From assembly GCA_029775955.1 (NCBI GenBank), contig JARVJW010000172.1, positions 1 to 5,113 on the forward strand: a stretch of 5,113 nucleotides of DNA. The letters are read 5' to 3'. Made by a program: the position numbers and the translations under genes. This DNA comes from Nitrososphaeria archaeon (GTDB lineage Archaea; Thermoproteota; Nitrososphaeria; Conexivisphaerales; UBA164). The notes beneath the pieces were generated by a model. The model was not told the origin of the DNA. It did no database searches and saw only the letters and a program-made list of their open reading frames with translations. How positions within the stretch are numbered: position 1 is the stretch's first letter; every line of letters starts with the position of its first letter. This document shows, piece after piece, positions 1-5,113 of this stretch.

Positions 1-1
1 C

Positions 2-144
2 AGGAGGCAGATAGACGACTTCACTCACAAGCTCATTAATGATAACAGAAACATTCTGCTGTAGGTGGAACAGCACGTGGAGGAACTGCCTCTACTTTGA
101 AGTTTGTTCCTATGAAGCAAGAAGCCTCGTCCACAAAAGCATAG
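2..144 (+). pseudogene. 3' remnant of an IS605-family tnpB (OrfB) gene, internally deleted
   Basis: Two short reading frames match parts of TnpB, the RNA-guided nuclease/OrfB protein of IS200/IS605 elements. Frame 2 (bases 2-61) gives RRQIDDFTHKL followed by INDNRNILL, which resembles the helical stretch just before the RuvC-II glutamate (usual pattern: basic run, HK(V/L), then a VVE-type strand). It hits a stop at 62-64. Frame 1 (about 46-141, stop TAG 142-144) gives GGTARGGTASTLKF and then VPMKQEASSTKA, like the variable glycine/threonine-rich tail and QEA ending of many archaeal TnpB proteins. The RuvC-II glutamate, the CxxC zinc finger and RuvC-III, which normally lie between, are missing, so a deletion has joined the two parts. 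The gene runs off the left edge. The assignment rests on remembered family patterns. It belongs to a different TnpB subgroup from the relic at the right end. Confidence 0.6.
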
Positions 145-238
145 TTTATAATTGTATAATATCAGAATTTATTGAGCTCCCAGGCACATTAAATCAAAAA
201 TGTTAAAAGGCGCATTGCAGAAGCCATAGTGATCAATA
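145..238 (+). promoter_or_regulatory. Leader region of the carbamoyltransferase gene with candidate TATA boxes
   Basis: This AT-rich gap separates the tnpB relic from the next start codon. Two TATA-like stretches can be seen: TTTATAATT at 145-153, which would put transcription start near 175 with a leader of about 60 bases, and TTAAAAG at 203-209, whose centre is about 33 bases before the ATG and would give a nearly leaderless message. Other genes in the window look leaderless, which mildly favours the second. No strong Shine-Dalgarno sequence precedes the ATG. Neither box can be chosen from sequence alone. Confidence 0.3.
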
Positions 239-1264
239 ATGTCAATTTATGACTTACATGGAAAAGACTTGATTTCAACACAAGAATGGAGCAGAGAAGA
301 ACTGCAGTTTGCAATAGATACAGCAAAAGATATTAAGAGGGGATATTATTCAGGGAGTGTCCCAGAACTTTTTAAGAACAGAACATTTTTCATGTTATTT
401 TATAATACAAGTACGCGCACTAGGTCAAGTTTTGAAGCCGCAGCCACTATGCTGGGGGGCCATGCCCAATTTATTGACTTTAAAACCACAAGGGGGTCTG
501 AGGGAGAAAGTAGGGCAGATATAGCCCATATGTATGAAAGATTAGGACAAGCACTTGGCGTAAGGATTTTGGAAGATGCAGTTGACTACGTTTACGGTGC
601 AGGCAATGCAGTAATTAGAGAATACGCACAGCATTCAAAAATTCCTGTAATTAACATGGCAGACGATATGTATCACCCAACACAGGCTCTTGCAGACATG
701 ATGACAGTCGATGAAAAGCTATACGGCAAATATGAAAAGAAGAAATACGTTATAATGTGGGCATACAGCGATCATGTAAGAAGCTGGGGAAGCGTTCAGG
801 ATGAAATGCTAATTGCATCAAAGTTTGGAATGGACGTCACACTGGCATACCCGCCTGGATTCGATATTGATGAAAAAATGGTAGAGGCAGCAAAGCAAAA
901 TGCGTCTAATTCTGGAGCAAAGGTAGAAATATCTCATGATTTAAAGTCAGCATTAGAAGGAGCTCAAGTGGTGTTTCCAAGAAGCTGGGCTAGCCACGCA
1001 TGTGTTACAACTGGCATGAACAGATTTGGGAAGGACAGGGAAGTTGAATTACATAAAAAATACACTGACTGGAAGCTGACAAAGCAACTTGTAGACGTAA
1101 TGGACAAGAATGCAATAGTTACGCACGTTCTACCGGTATTCAGGGGTCAGGAAGCTGACGATGATGTGATGGATGGAGCTCACAGTGTAATACTTGATCA
1201 GGCAGAGAATCTTCTATATACAAGGGCTGCAGTTCTGGCACTTTTGGCTGGAAACACGCATTAA
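239..1264 (+). CDS. Ornithine carbamoyltransferase-family protein (acetylornithine/YgeW-like group)
   Basis: This 341-residue cytosolic enzyme should transfer the carbamoyl group of carbamoyl phosphate to an amine, probably ornithine or a modified ornithine (argF-type step of arginine metabolism). The N-terminal domain carries the carbamoyl-phosphate loop STRTR (58-62, continuing SSFE) and the second phosphate-site motif HPTQ (146-149) followed by ALADMMT. The C-terminal domain has VIMWAYSDHVRSW (171-183), where classic OTCases have a G-D-G-N-N type loop, and FPRSWAS (246-252) instead of the ornithine-binding D-x-W-x-S-M-G. Both features recall the knotted acetylornithine, succinylornithine and YgeW transcarbamylases. 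The HCLP motif appears as HVLP (296-299), so the usual cysteine is valine. Length is normal. An in-frame TGA at 230-232 leaves ATG 239 as the first possible start. No other arginine gene is in view. The family is certain; the acceptor substrate is not. Confidence 0.9.
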   Translation: MSIYDLHGKDLISTQEWSREELQFAIDTAKDIKRGYYSGSVPELFKNRTFFMLFYNTSTRTRSSFEAAATMLGGHAQFIDFKTTRGSEGESRADIAHMYERLGQALGVRILEDAVDYVYGAGNAVIREYAQHSKIPVINMADDMYHPTQALADMMTVDEKLYGKYEKKKYVIMWAYSDHVRSWGSVQDEMLIASKFGMDVTLAYPPGFDIDEKMVEAAKQNASNSGAKVEISHDLKSALEGAQVVFPRSWASHACVTTGMNRFGKDREVELHKKYTDWKLTKQLVDVMDKNAIVTHVLPVFRGQEADDDVMDGAHSVILDQAENLLYTRAAVLALLAGNTH

Positions 1265-1273
1265 GTAATTTAA

Positions 1274-1280
1274 TTTTTTT
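1274..1280 (+). terminator. Archaeal T-tract terminator after the carbamoyltransferase gene
   Basis: Seven consecutive T residues begin 9 bases after the TAA stop (1262-1264), with no stem-loop before them. Short T runs of this kind are the usual transcription end signal in archaea. More T-rich sequence follows, but that stretch is better read as the promoter of the next gene. Confidence 0.5.
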
Positions 1281-1283
1281 AGA

Positions 1284-1297
1284 TTTATTTATTTATT
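1284..1297 (+). promoter_or_regulatory. TATA box for the CinA-like gene; leaderless transcript predicted
   Basis: TTTATTTATTTATT is centred about 27 bases before the ATG at 1318, the distance at which archaeal TBP binding places transcription start on or next to the start codon. No Shine-Dalgarno sequence lies between, which fits leaderless translation. This suggests the gene is transcribed separately from the carbamoyltransferase gene, whose T-tract end lies just upstream. Confidence 0.5.
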
Positions 1298-1317
1298 GAT
1301 ATGCTTCTTACCAATGT

Positions 1318-2079
1318 ATGTTGAGTGTAGAAATAATAAACATAGGCAATGAGCTTCTTATAGGAAGAACTATCAATCAGAATTTGTTCTGGCTTGGCGC
1401 AAGAATTTTTGACCTGGGCGGCTACTTAAAGCGGGCCATAATTATAAGAGATATAAAGGAAGATATTGCAGAAGCAATTACAGTTGTATTAAAAGAACAT
1501 CCTGACCTAATATTAACAACTGGTGGGCTAGGCCCTACATATGATGATATTACCATGGACTCTATAGCACAAGCACTAGGATTTAAAATGGAATTAAATG
1601 ATGAATCAATGAAATTTATGACAAAAAGAAGGCCGCCTGAGAATGAAAGTATAAGACTAGCGTATGAAAAAATGTCAACACTCCCTAAGGGGAGTATGCC
1701 ACTGTTAAACTATGTTGGCTCTGCCCCAGGCGCACTTATTAAAAGTAAATTAACAAAAATCATAATAATGCCTGGGGTTCCTGCTGAAATGCAGGATATG
1801 TTCACTAGATACGTAGAGCCCCTATTTGGAAACAGTAAATCAAAAGAGATTGTAATCTTAACAGAAAAAATATATGAAGCAGAACTTGCGCCATTAGTGG
1901 CTAAAATGGCCAACAAATACCCACAAGTATACATCAAAACTCACCCTGCTTCTAAAAATGGGATTTCTCATGTGAAAATTGAACTAAAAACTCAATATAA
2001 TGATAATGCAATTGATGTTGAATGTAATGAAATAAAAATGTGGTTAAAACAAAAAAACGTAAAATTTAGCGTTCAATAA
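1318..2079 (+). CDS. Stand-alone CinA N-terminal domain protein (MoaB/Mog-like fold, COG1058 type)
   Basis: The 253-residue product matches the N-terminal part of CinA, a molybdopterin-binding-like (MoCF_biosynth) fold. In CinA-family enzymes this domain has been linked to hydrolysis of ADP-ribose and related nucleotides in NAD repair or recycling; the true role of single-domain archaeal members is unsettled. Visible motifs are GNELLIG (10-16), the signature TGGLGPTYDDIT (68-79), LPKGS (122-126), GSAPG (134-138) and the loop PGVPAEM (152-158), followed by a C-terminal part with YIKTHP (205-210). There is no C-terminal PncC nicotinamide-nucleotide amidohydrolase domain, and the length is normal for archaeal single-domain forms. 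An in-frame TGA at 1297-1299 leaves ATG 1318 as the first start; nearby ATGs at 1301 and 1314 are out of frame. The gene end overlaps the convergent trm112 gene by 14 bases. Confidence 0.85.
   Translation: MLSVEIINIGNELLIGRTINQNLFWLGARIFDLGGYLKRAIIIRDIKEDIAEAITVVLKEHPDLILTTGGLGPTYDDITMDSIAQALGFKMELNDESMKFMTKRRPPENESIRLAYEKMSTLPKGSMPLLNYVGSAPGALIKSKLTKIIIMPGVPAEMQDMFTRYVEPLFGNSKSKEIVILTEKIYEAELAPLVAKMANKYPQVYIKTHPASKNGISHVKIELKTQYNDNAIDVECNEIKMWLKQKNVKFSVQ
2051..2057 (-). terminator. Probable T-tract terminator of trm112, inside the CinA-like coding region
   Basis: A run of seven A on the + strand is T7 on the - strand, and four more T follow after one base (2046-2049 on the + strand). It starts about nine bases past the trm112 stop codon. 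It fits the archaeal T-rich termination signal and would end the minus-strand message within the last codons of the opposite gene. The lysine codons of the CinA-like gene (AAA-rich, residues 244-246) also explain the A run, so this may be coincidental. Confidence 0.35.
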
Positions 2080-2428
2080 ACGGCCCTTTTACCTTTATTC
2101 CTATAGCAATTGCCAATGCAGCCTCACGTTTTGTTTCTCTCATATAATCTGGTAGAAGTTCAGGTATGTCGTCAACGATGGGATACCATCTATTGCATTT
2201 ATTACATATAAAATAGCCACTTACTATTTTTGTTGAATTACATTTATCACAAGGGGCGTTTGACAGGCTTTTAATTTCCTTATTCAGGTAACTGCAAAAT
2301 AGTTCACATTCGGGTTTTGTGCTTGATTCAATATTATTGGAGGCTTCTAAAACTTCTTTTACATGTAACTCAAGAGGATAATTTTTACATTCAGGGCATG
2401 CCAGCACATCAACAAGTTTATATTTCAT
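2066..2428 (-). CDS. trm112: Trm112-like zinc-binding methyltransferase activator
   Basis: This 120-residue protein looks like the archaeal long form of Trm112, a small zinc protein that holds and activates SAM-dependent methyltransferases acting on tRNA and translation factors (Trm11, Trm9 and Mtq2 types in eukaryotes; several partners in archaea). It opens with MKYKLVDVLACPECK, giving the pair C11/C14. An insert contains CELFC (41-45) and CDKC (60-63), and the closing pair CNKC (75-78) leads into the family signature CNRWYPIVDDIPELLPD (78-94). The eight cysteines suggest more than one metal site or an extended zinc ribbon. The ATG at 2428-2426 is supported by this conserved opening. The gene converges on the CinA-like gene, sharing 14 bases at the 3' ends, and diverges from the sugar dehydrogenase gene. 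No partner methyltransferase lies in the window. Confidence 0.88.
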   Translation of the reverse strand: MKYKLVDVLACPECKNYPLELHVKEVLEASNNIESSTKPECELFCSYLNKEIKSLSNAPCDKCNSTKIVSGYFICNKCNRWYPIVDDIPELLPDYMRETKREAALAIAIGIKVKGPFIER

Positions 2429-2455
2429 ATACTAATATATATTACAGTAAGATAC

Positions 2456-2468
2456 ATTTAAATTTAAT
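2456..2468. promoter_or_regulatory. Near-palindromic TATA element between divergent genes
   Basis: The 57-base gap between the two ATG codons contains ATTTAAATTTAAT, whose core TTAAATTTAA (2458-2467) is a perfect palindrome. Its centre is about 24-25 bases before the dehydrogenase ATG on the + strand and about 33 bases before the trm112 ATG on the - strand. Either gene could therefore use it as a TATA box, with a leaderless message for the dehydrogenase and a leader of a few bases for trm112. A second AT-rich stretch (2433-2443) lies too close to the trm112 start to serve that gene. Confidence 0.5.
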
Positions 2469-2485
2469 CATAAGTTTAGTTTGAT

Positions 2486-3778
2486 ATGCGCGAAAATACA
2501 GTAGCTGTTTTTGGTATAGGGAAAGTGGGGGGTCCGCTTGCTGCAGCTCTAATTAGAGCAGGATATGACGTTATAGGCGTTGATGTAGATCAGGAAAAAA
2601 TAAAGGCGATAAATGACGGTATCCCAATATTACCCAACGAACCAGAAGTAGATCAAACTTTTACCAAAGCAATAAAAAACGGTAATGCAAGATTTACAGC
2701 TGATGGTAAAGAAGCTTCAAGTAATTCTAGATTTAAGATAATAACGGTTCCAGTATTTTTGGCGGACAAAGTACCTGATTTTAATGCATTAAAGCTTGCT
2801 GTTGAAGCAATAACTCCCGGGATAAATGATGATGACCTAGTCGTTCTGGAGTCTAGCGTACCACCGGGTACCACAAAGAAGCAAGTAATAGCGGCTATTG
2901 AAAGAAATTTGAAAATTAAGGTTGAAAAAAATTTTTATGTATCATATAGCCCTGAGAGAATTTATGAGGGCAGAGCTTTAAAGGATATAGAAGAAAATTA
3001 TCCAAAAATTACATCCGGAGCCGGCGAAAAGAGCCTGCGCCTTGCATCTGAATTCTATGGGAAAATAGCGAAAAGAGGCGTAGTAAAAATGTCATCAATT
3101 GAAGCTGCAGAGATTGAAAAGCTTGCTGAAGGAATATACAGGGATGTAAATATAGCATTGGCAAACGAGCTGGCCCTGTTATGCGAGAAGTTTAAAATTG
3201 ATTTCTGGGAGGTCAGAAACGCTGCAAACTCTCAACCATTTTGCAACATACATAGGCCCGGTGCTGGAGTAGGCGGCAACTGCATACCTCTTTATCCATA
3301 TTTTCTAATTTATTCTGCAAATAGTGTTGGTTCGCAACTTAGATTAACAGAAATAAGCAGAAAAATGAATGAAAGGATGCCCACAGTAGTGGTCAGTGAA
3401 TTTATAGAGCTTTTTATAACCAATAAAAAGAGCCTTAAGACCGCATCTATTCTTGGGCTTGCATTCAGAGGTGATATAGATGATGACAGGCTTTCACCAA
3501 CGTACGAAATTATTAGAAGGTTGAAAAGTCTACAAGTGAATGTAAAAGTTCATGATCCGTTTGTAAAATCGGCAAGCACTGATGTGTACCTGACAAATAA
3601 CATAAATGATGCCCTTAAAGGCGCTGATGGTGTAATAATTGCTACAGACCATTCTTTATATAAGGATCTTGATTACGAAAAAATATCCAAGATGACAGGT
3701 AATTTTCCAATAGTTTTTGATACCAGAGGTATACTTTATGGCAAACCCAATATTTATGTTCTTGGTTCGATGAGCTGA
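2486..3778 (+). CDS. UDP-N-acetylmannosamine/UDP-glucose dehydrogenase-family nucleotide-sugar dehydrogenase
   Basis: The 430-residue cytosolic enzyme should oxidise C6 of a UDP-hexose (probably UDP-ManNAc or UDP-GlcNAc) to the uronic acid with NAD+, feeding glycan or surface polymer synthesis. The N-terminal Rossmann domain shows GIGKVGG (10-16) and GVDVD (31-35, D33 for the NAD ribose). Family motifs follow: ESSVPPGTT (122-130), YSPERIYEG (154-162), the central helix EKLAEGIYRDVNIALANE (211-228, catalytic lysine K212) and the nucleophile loop GVGGNCIP (261-268, C266). The C-terminal domain (about 317-430) has GLAFRGDIDDDRLSP (324-338) and HDPF (356-359). Two usually conserved polar residues differ: the Asn four after the lysine is G216, and the Asp four after the cysteine is Y270. 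Start ATG 2486 follows from the Rossmann motif and TATA spacing. No glycosyltransferase neighbour is visible. Confidence 0.88.
   Translation: MRENTVAVFGIGKVGGPLAAALIRAGYDVIGVDVDQEKIKAINDGIPILPNEPEVDQTFTKAIKNGNARFTADGKEASSNSRFKIITVPVFLADKVPDFNALKLAVEAITPGINDDDLVVLESSVPPGTTKKQVIAAIERNLKIKVEKNFYVSYSPERIYEGRALKDIEENYPKITSGAGEKSLRLASEFYGKIAKRGVVKMSSIEAAEIEKLAEGIYRDVNIALANELALLCEKFKIDFWEVRNAANSQPFCNIHRPGAGVGGNCIPLYPYFLIYSANSVGSQLRLTEISRKMNERMPTVVVSEFIELFITNKKSLKTASILGLAFRGDIDDDRLSPTYEIIRRLKSLQVNVKVHDPFVKSASTDVYLTNNINDALKGADGVIIATDHSLYKDLDYEKISKMTGNFPIVFDTRGILYGKPNIYVLGSMS
3749..3758 (+). promoter_or_regulatory. Candidate tRNA promoter inside the dehydrogenase 3' end
   Basis: AATATTTATG lies in the last codons of the dehydrogenase gene, centred about 34 bases before the first base of tRNA-Arg. 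That spacing suits an archaeal tRNA TATA box with a short 5' trailer for RNase P to remove. Read-through from the dehydrogenase gene, which ends 9 bases before the tRNA, is an equally simple source of the transcript. Confidence 0.3.
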
Positions 3779-3787
3779 ACCAAAAAG

Positions 3788-3862
<75 letters not shown>

Positions 3863-4081
3863 TTTATAAACATAAATAAATTCAAGACTTTGGAAAACAG
3901 TGGTAAGCTCTAATTTAGTATAATGGGCTCATTGGCAAGCACTTTATAGTTGAGCCTATATCAGTGCGCTTCAAGCAAAGCTGCTTTATGTTATATATCT
4001 TTAAAGCTATTTGAGTTGATTGCCTCAATTATTGGGCGTATATTGTACTGTATATCAAAGGTGAATTAATATAAACTTCCT

Positions 4082-4134
4082 CCAATGGTCAGTACGATAT
4101 TCCGGAAATATCATTGGAAGTATCAGCTGACCCC
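4082..4134. repeat. Nested, overlapping inverted repeats
   Basis: Three arm pairs share this short segment: CCAATG (4082-4087) with CATTGG (4112-4117), GATATT (4096-4101) with AATATC (4107-4112), and GGTCAG (4087-4092) with CTGACC (4127-4132). The first two can form one bulged hairpin; the third is an alternative fold that excludes part of the first. Such structures could be IS ends, a binding site or an RNA hairpin. Nothing in the sequence settles which, and 6-base arms in AT-rich DNA can arise by chance. Confidence 0.35.
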
Positions 4135-4420
4135 ATTAATTCTCCCTAGATATGTAACTAGCATAAGCAGCTTCACCGTTTTATACAGGTATTGTTAAAC
4201 AGTGGCCTCAGGCACGATGATTAATTTGCTGCTGAATTACTGTACGCATTTTCAGGTGTTTTGTAGCTTGCATAATTGCTGATTCCAGAATGCTATATCA
4301 AGGTAACCTACTGTTATCTTGTCAGATCCCATACTGTTGCGCAAGGAGTATATTTGACCAGTTGCATTATGCTTTACAAAATGTTTGAGCAAGAAAACTG
4401 AGCTTGTGATGTAGATGCGA

Positions 4421-4430
4421 TATATTTATA
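4421..4430 (+). promoter_or_regulatory. TATA-like box of the decayed tnpB gene
   Basis: TATATTTATA lies about 48 bases before the tnpB relic's ATG at 4474. A Shine-Dalgarno-like GAGGAG (4457-4462) sits 11 bases before that ATG. Together they suggest that the intact ancestor had its own promoter and a short leader with a ribosome site, unlike the leaderless host genes in the window. Confidence 0.35.
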
Positions 4431-4473
4431 CAATTATATTGAAATTGTAATACATTGAGGAGCAGAAAAAAGC

Positions 4474-5113
4474 ATGATATTAACATGCAAAGCATAACCG
4501 TAATTTCTCGATTGAACTTGCATGGAAGATAGCAGAATATGCTATATCGTTCAATATCTTCAGCCGACGTGAAACAGTTTGGACTGAAGTCAATTATATC
4601 CAACCAGATATTGAGGAAGTATGCAAGAAACAGGAAAGCAAAGTGTGAACCATTCCGGCTCAGGGAATAATGTTCATCTATGAAGATTGTGATACCTTCC
4701 CTAAAACTTACTTTCACTTTAGAAACGATTTCCTGAAAATAAATCAGGTTGACAAGGAATATGCATATATTTCATAACCGTCGCAGAGGAAAACATGATT
4801 GAACCAGTTTCATATTTAGGGGTTGATAGAAACACGACCGGGCATATTGCTGTTGTAGCCAAGTCCTAAAACTTGGAAGCAGAGCATATTCATATGAGAA
4901 AAAGCTTCAGAAAAAAGCGAAATACAGGAAGGTCAAAGAAATAAAAAACAGGGAGAGAAACATTGAAAGGGATTTGAACCACAAGGTATCAGAGGAAGCG
5001 AAACAGAACGGGAATTAAGCTTGAATACCTGCAGGGGATAAGAAATGCAAAATCGAGCAGAAATTTCAGGTATTCCTTGAATAGCTGGTCATTCTATAGC
5101 AGATGATAGAAGC
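4474..5113 (+). pseudogene. Degenerate IS605-family tnpB (OrfB), multiple frameshifts, 3' end outside the window
   Basis: Joining frames in order rebuilds a TnpB N-terminal two-thirds. The pieces are: frame 1 MILTCKA (4474-4494); frame 2 KHNRNFSIEL to SFNIFS (4490-4564); frame 3 ADVKQFGLKS, then NQILRKYARNRK (4563-4650); frame 2 PAQGIMF to FRNDFLKINQ and EYAYIS (4655-4774); frame 1 TVAEEN, then VSYLGVDRNTTGHIAVVA (4777-4866); frame 3 LGSRAYSYEKKLQKKAKYRK to DLNHKVSEEA (4872-5012); frame 1 GIKLEYLQGIRNAKSSRNF, then RYSLNSWSFY (5011-5103); and frame 3 QQMIEA at the edge. The RuvC-I aspartate (GVD) and RuvC-II glutamate (KLE) are still present, but seven frame changes make a working protein implausible. 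The intact family member is an RNA-guided nuclease carried by IS200/IS605 transposons. No tnpA is nearby. Remaining similarity is high, so decay looks fairly recent. Confidence 0.85.

Larger units (their letters stand above)
3863..4473. other. 610-base stretch without an intact gene; decayed intergenic DNA
   Basis: Every frame on both strands is broken by frequent stops, and no RNA gene is recognisable. What can be seen: an AT-rich start after the tRNA; a nested inverted-repeat cluster at 4082-4134; a 57-codon stop-free stretch on the minus strand (4425 to 4255) with no recognised family; and a shorter minus-strand stretch (about 4065 to 3994) reading NIRPIIEAINSNSFKDI, which faintly recalls the end of DDE transposases but is too short to assign. 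A TATA-like box at 4421-4430 belongs with the following tnpB relic. The overall look is old mobile-element or gene debris downstream of a tRNA gene. Confidence 0.5.

Noticed and set aside
1710..1937. 75-codon minus-strand open frame inside the CinA-like gene
   Set aside because: It lies wholly within a well-supported gene on the other strand, has no family motif and no start signal; it is a shadow frame.
2653..2874. 73-codon minus-strand open frame inside the dehydrogenase gene
   Set aside because: It is antisense to conserved Rossmann-domain sequence and has no independent motif or promoter.
3863..4473. IS200-type tnpA (Y1 transposase) upstream of the right tnpB relic
   Set aside because: I looked for the HxH and catalytic-tyrosine context on both strands and saw neither; the element may have lacked tnpA or lost it.
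4367..4717. 116-codon minus-strand open frame over the right tnpB relic
   Set aside because: The plus strand here contains recognisable TnpB blocks in three frames. The minus-strand product is a leucine/phenylalanine/cysteine-rich chain with no family pattern, best explained as the complement of the decayed gene.
4838..4843. Second copy of the tRNA 3' end as an attachment repeat
   Set aside because: Only six bases (CCGGGC) match part of the tRNA acceptor region, which is expected by chance.

Overview
The window looks archaeal, most likely from a low-GC thermoplasmata-type euryarchaeon; the lineage is an inference and no species can be named. The evidence is: a tRNA-Arg with a GCG anticodon (archaea read CGN arginine codons with GCG where bacteria normally use ACG) and no encoded CCA; TATA-like boxes about 24-33 bases before start codons, with little or no leader; T-tract ends instead of stem-loop terminators; and the long, cysteine-rich archaeal form of Trm112.

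Layout. Bases 2-144 are the wrecked 3' end of an IS605-type tnpB gene. Bases 239-1264 (+) encode a carbamoyltransferase of the ornithine/acetylornithine/YgeW-like group. Bases 1318-2079 (+) encode a stand-alone CinA N-terminal (MoaB/Mog-like fold) protein. Bases 2066-2428 (-) encode a Trm112-like zinc protein whose 3' end overlaps the previous gene tail to tail by 14 bases. Bases 2486-3778 (+) encode a UDP-GlcNAc/ManNAc-type nucleotide-sugar dehydrogenase, divergent from trm112 across a 57-base gap with one near-palindromic TATA element. Bases 3788-3862 (+) are tRNA-Arg(GCG). Bases 3863-4473 hold no intact gene. From 4474 to the window end runs a second, different tnpB pseudogene broken by at least seven frame changes; it begins at a recognisable start codon and leaves the window unfinished.

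How the parts relate. The four intact protein genes are household or surface-metabolism genes with no evident shared pathway: amino-acid/carbamoyl metabolism, nucleotide processing, activation of translation-related methyltransferases, and nucleotide-sugar oxidation for glycans. Most seem to have their own promoters, so this is not one operon. The two ends are mobile-element debris, and the decay zone begins right after the tRNA gene. I found no CRISPR array, no defence cassette and no convincing new multi-gene system. The points most worth checking are the non-consensus active-site residues in the dehydrogenase and in the carbamoyltransferase, the shared TATA element, and the two TnpB relics.
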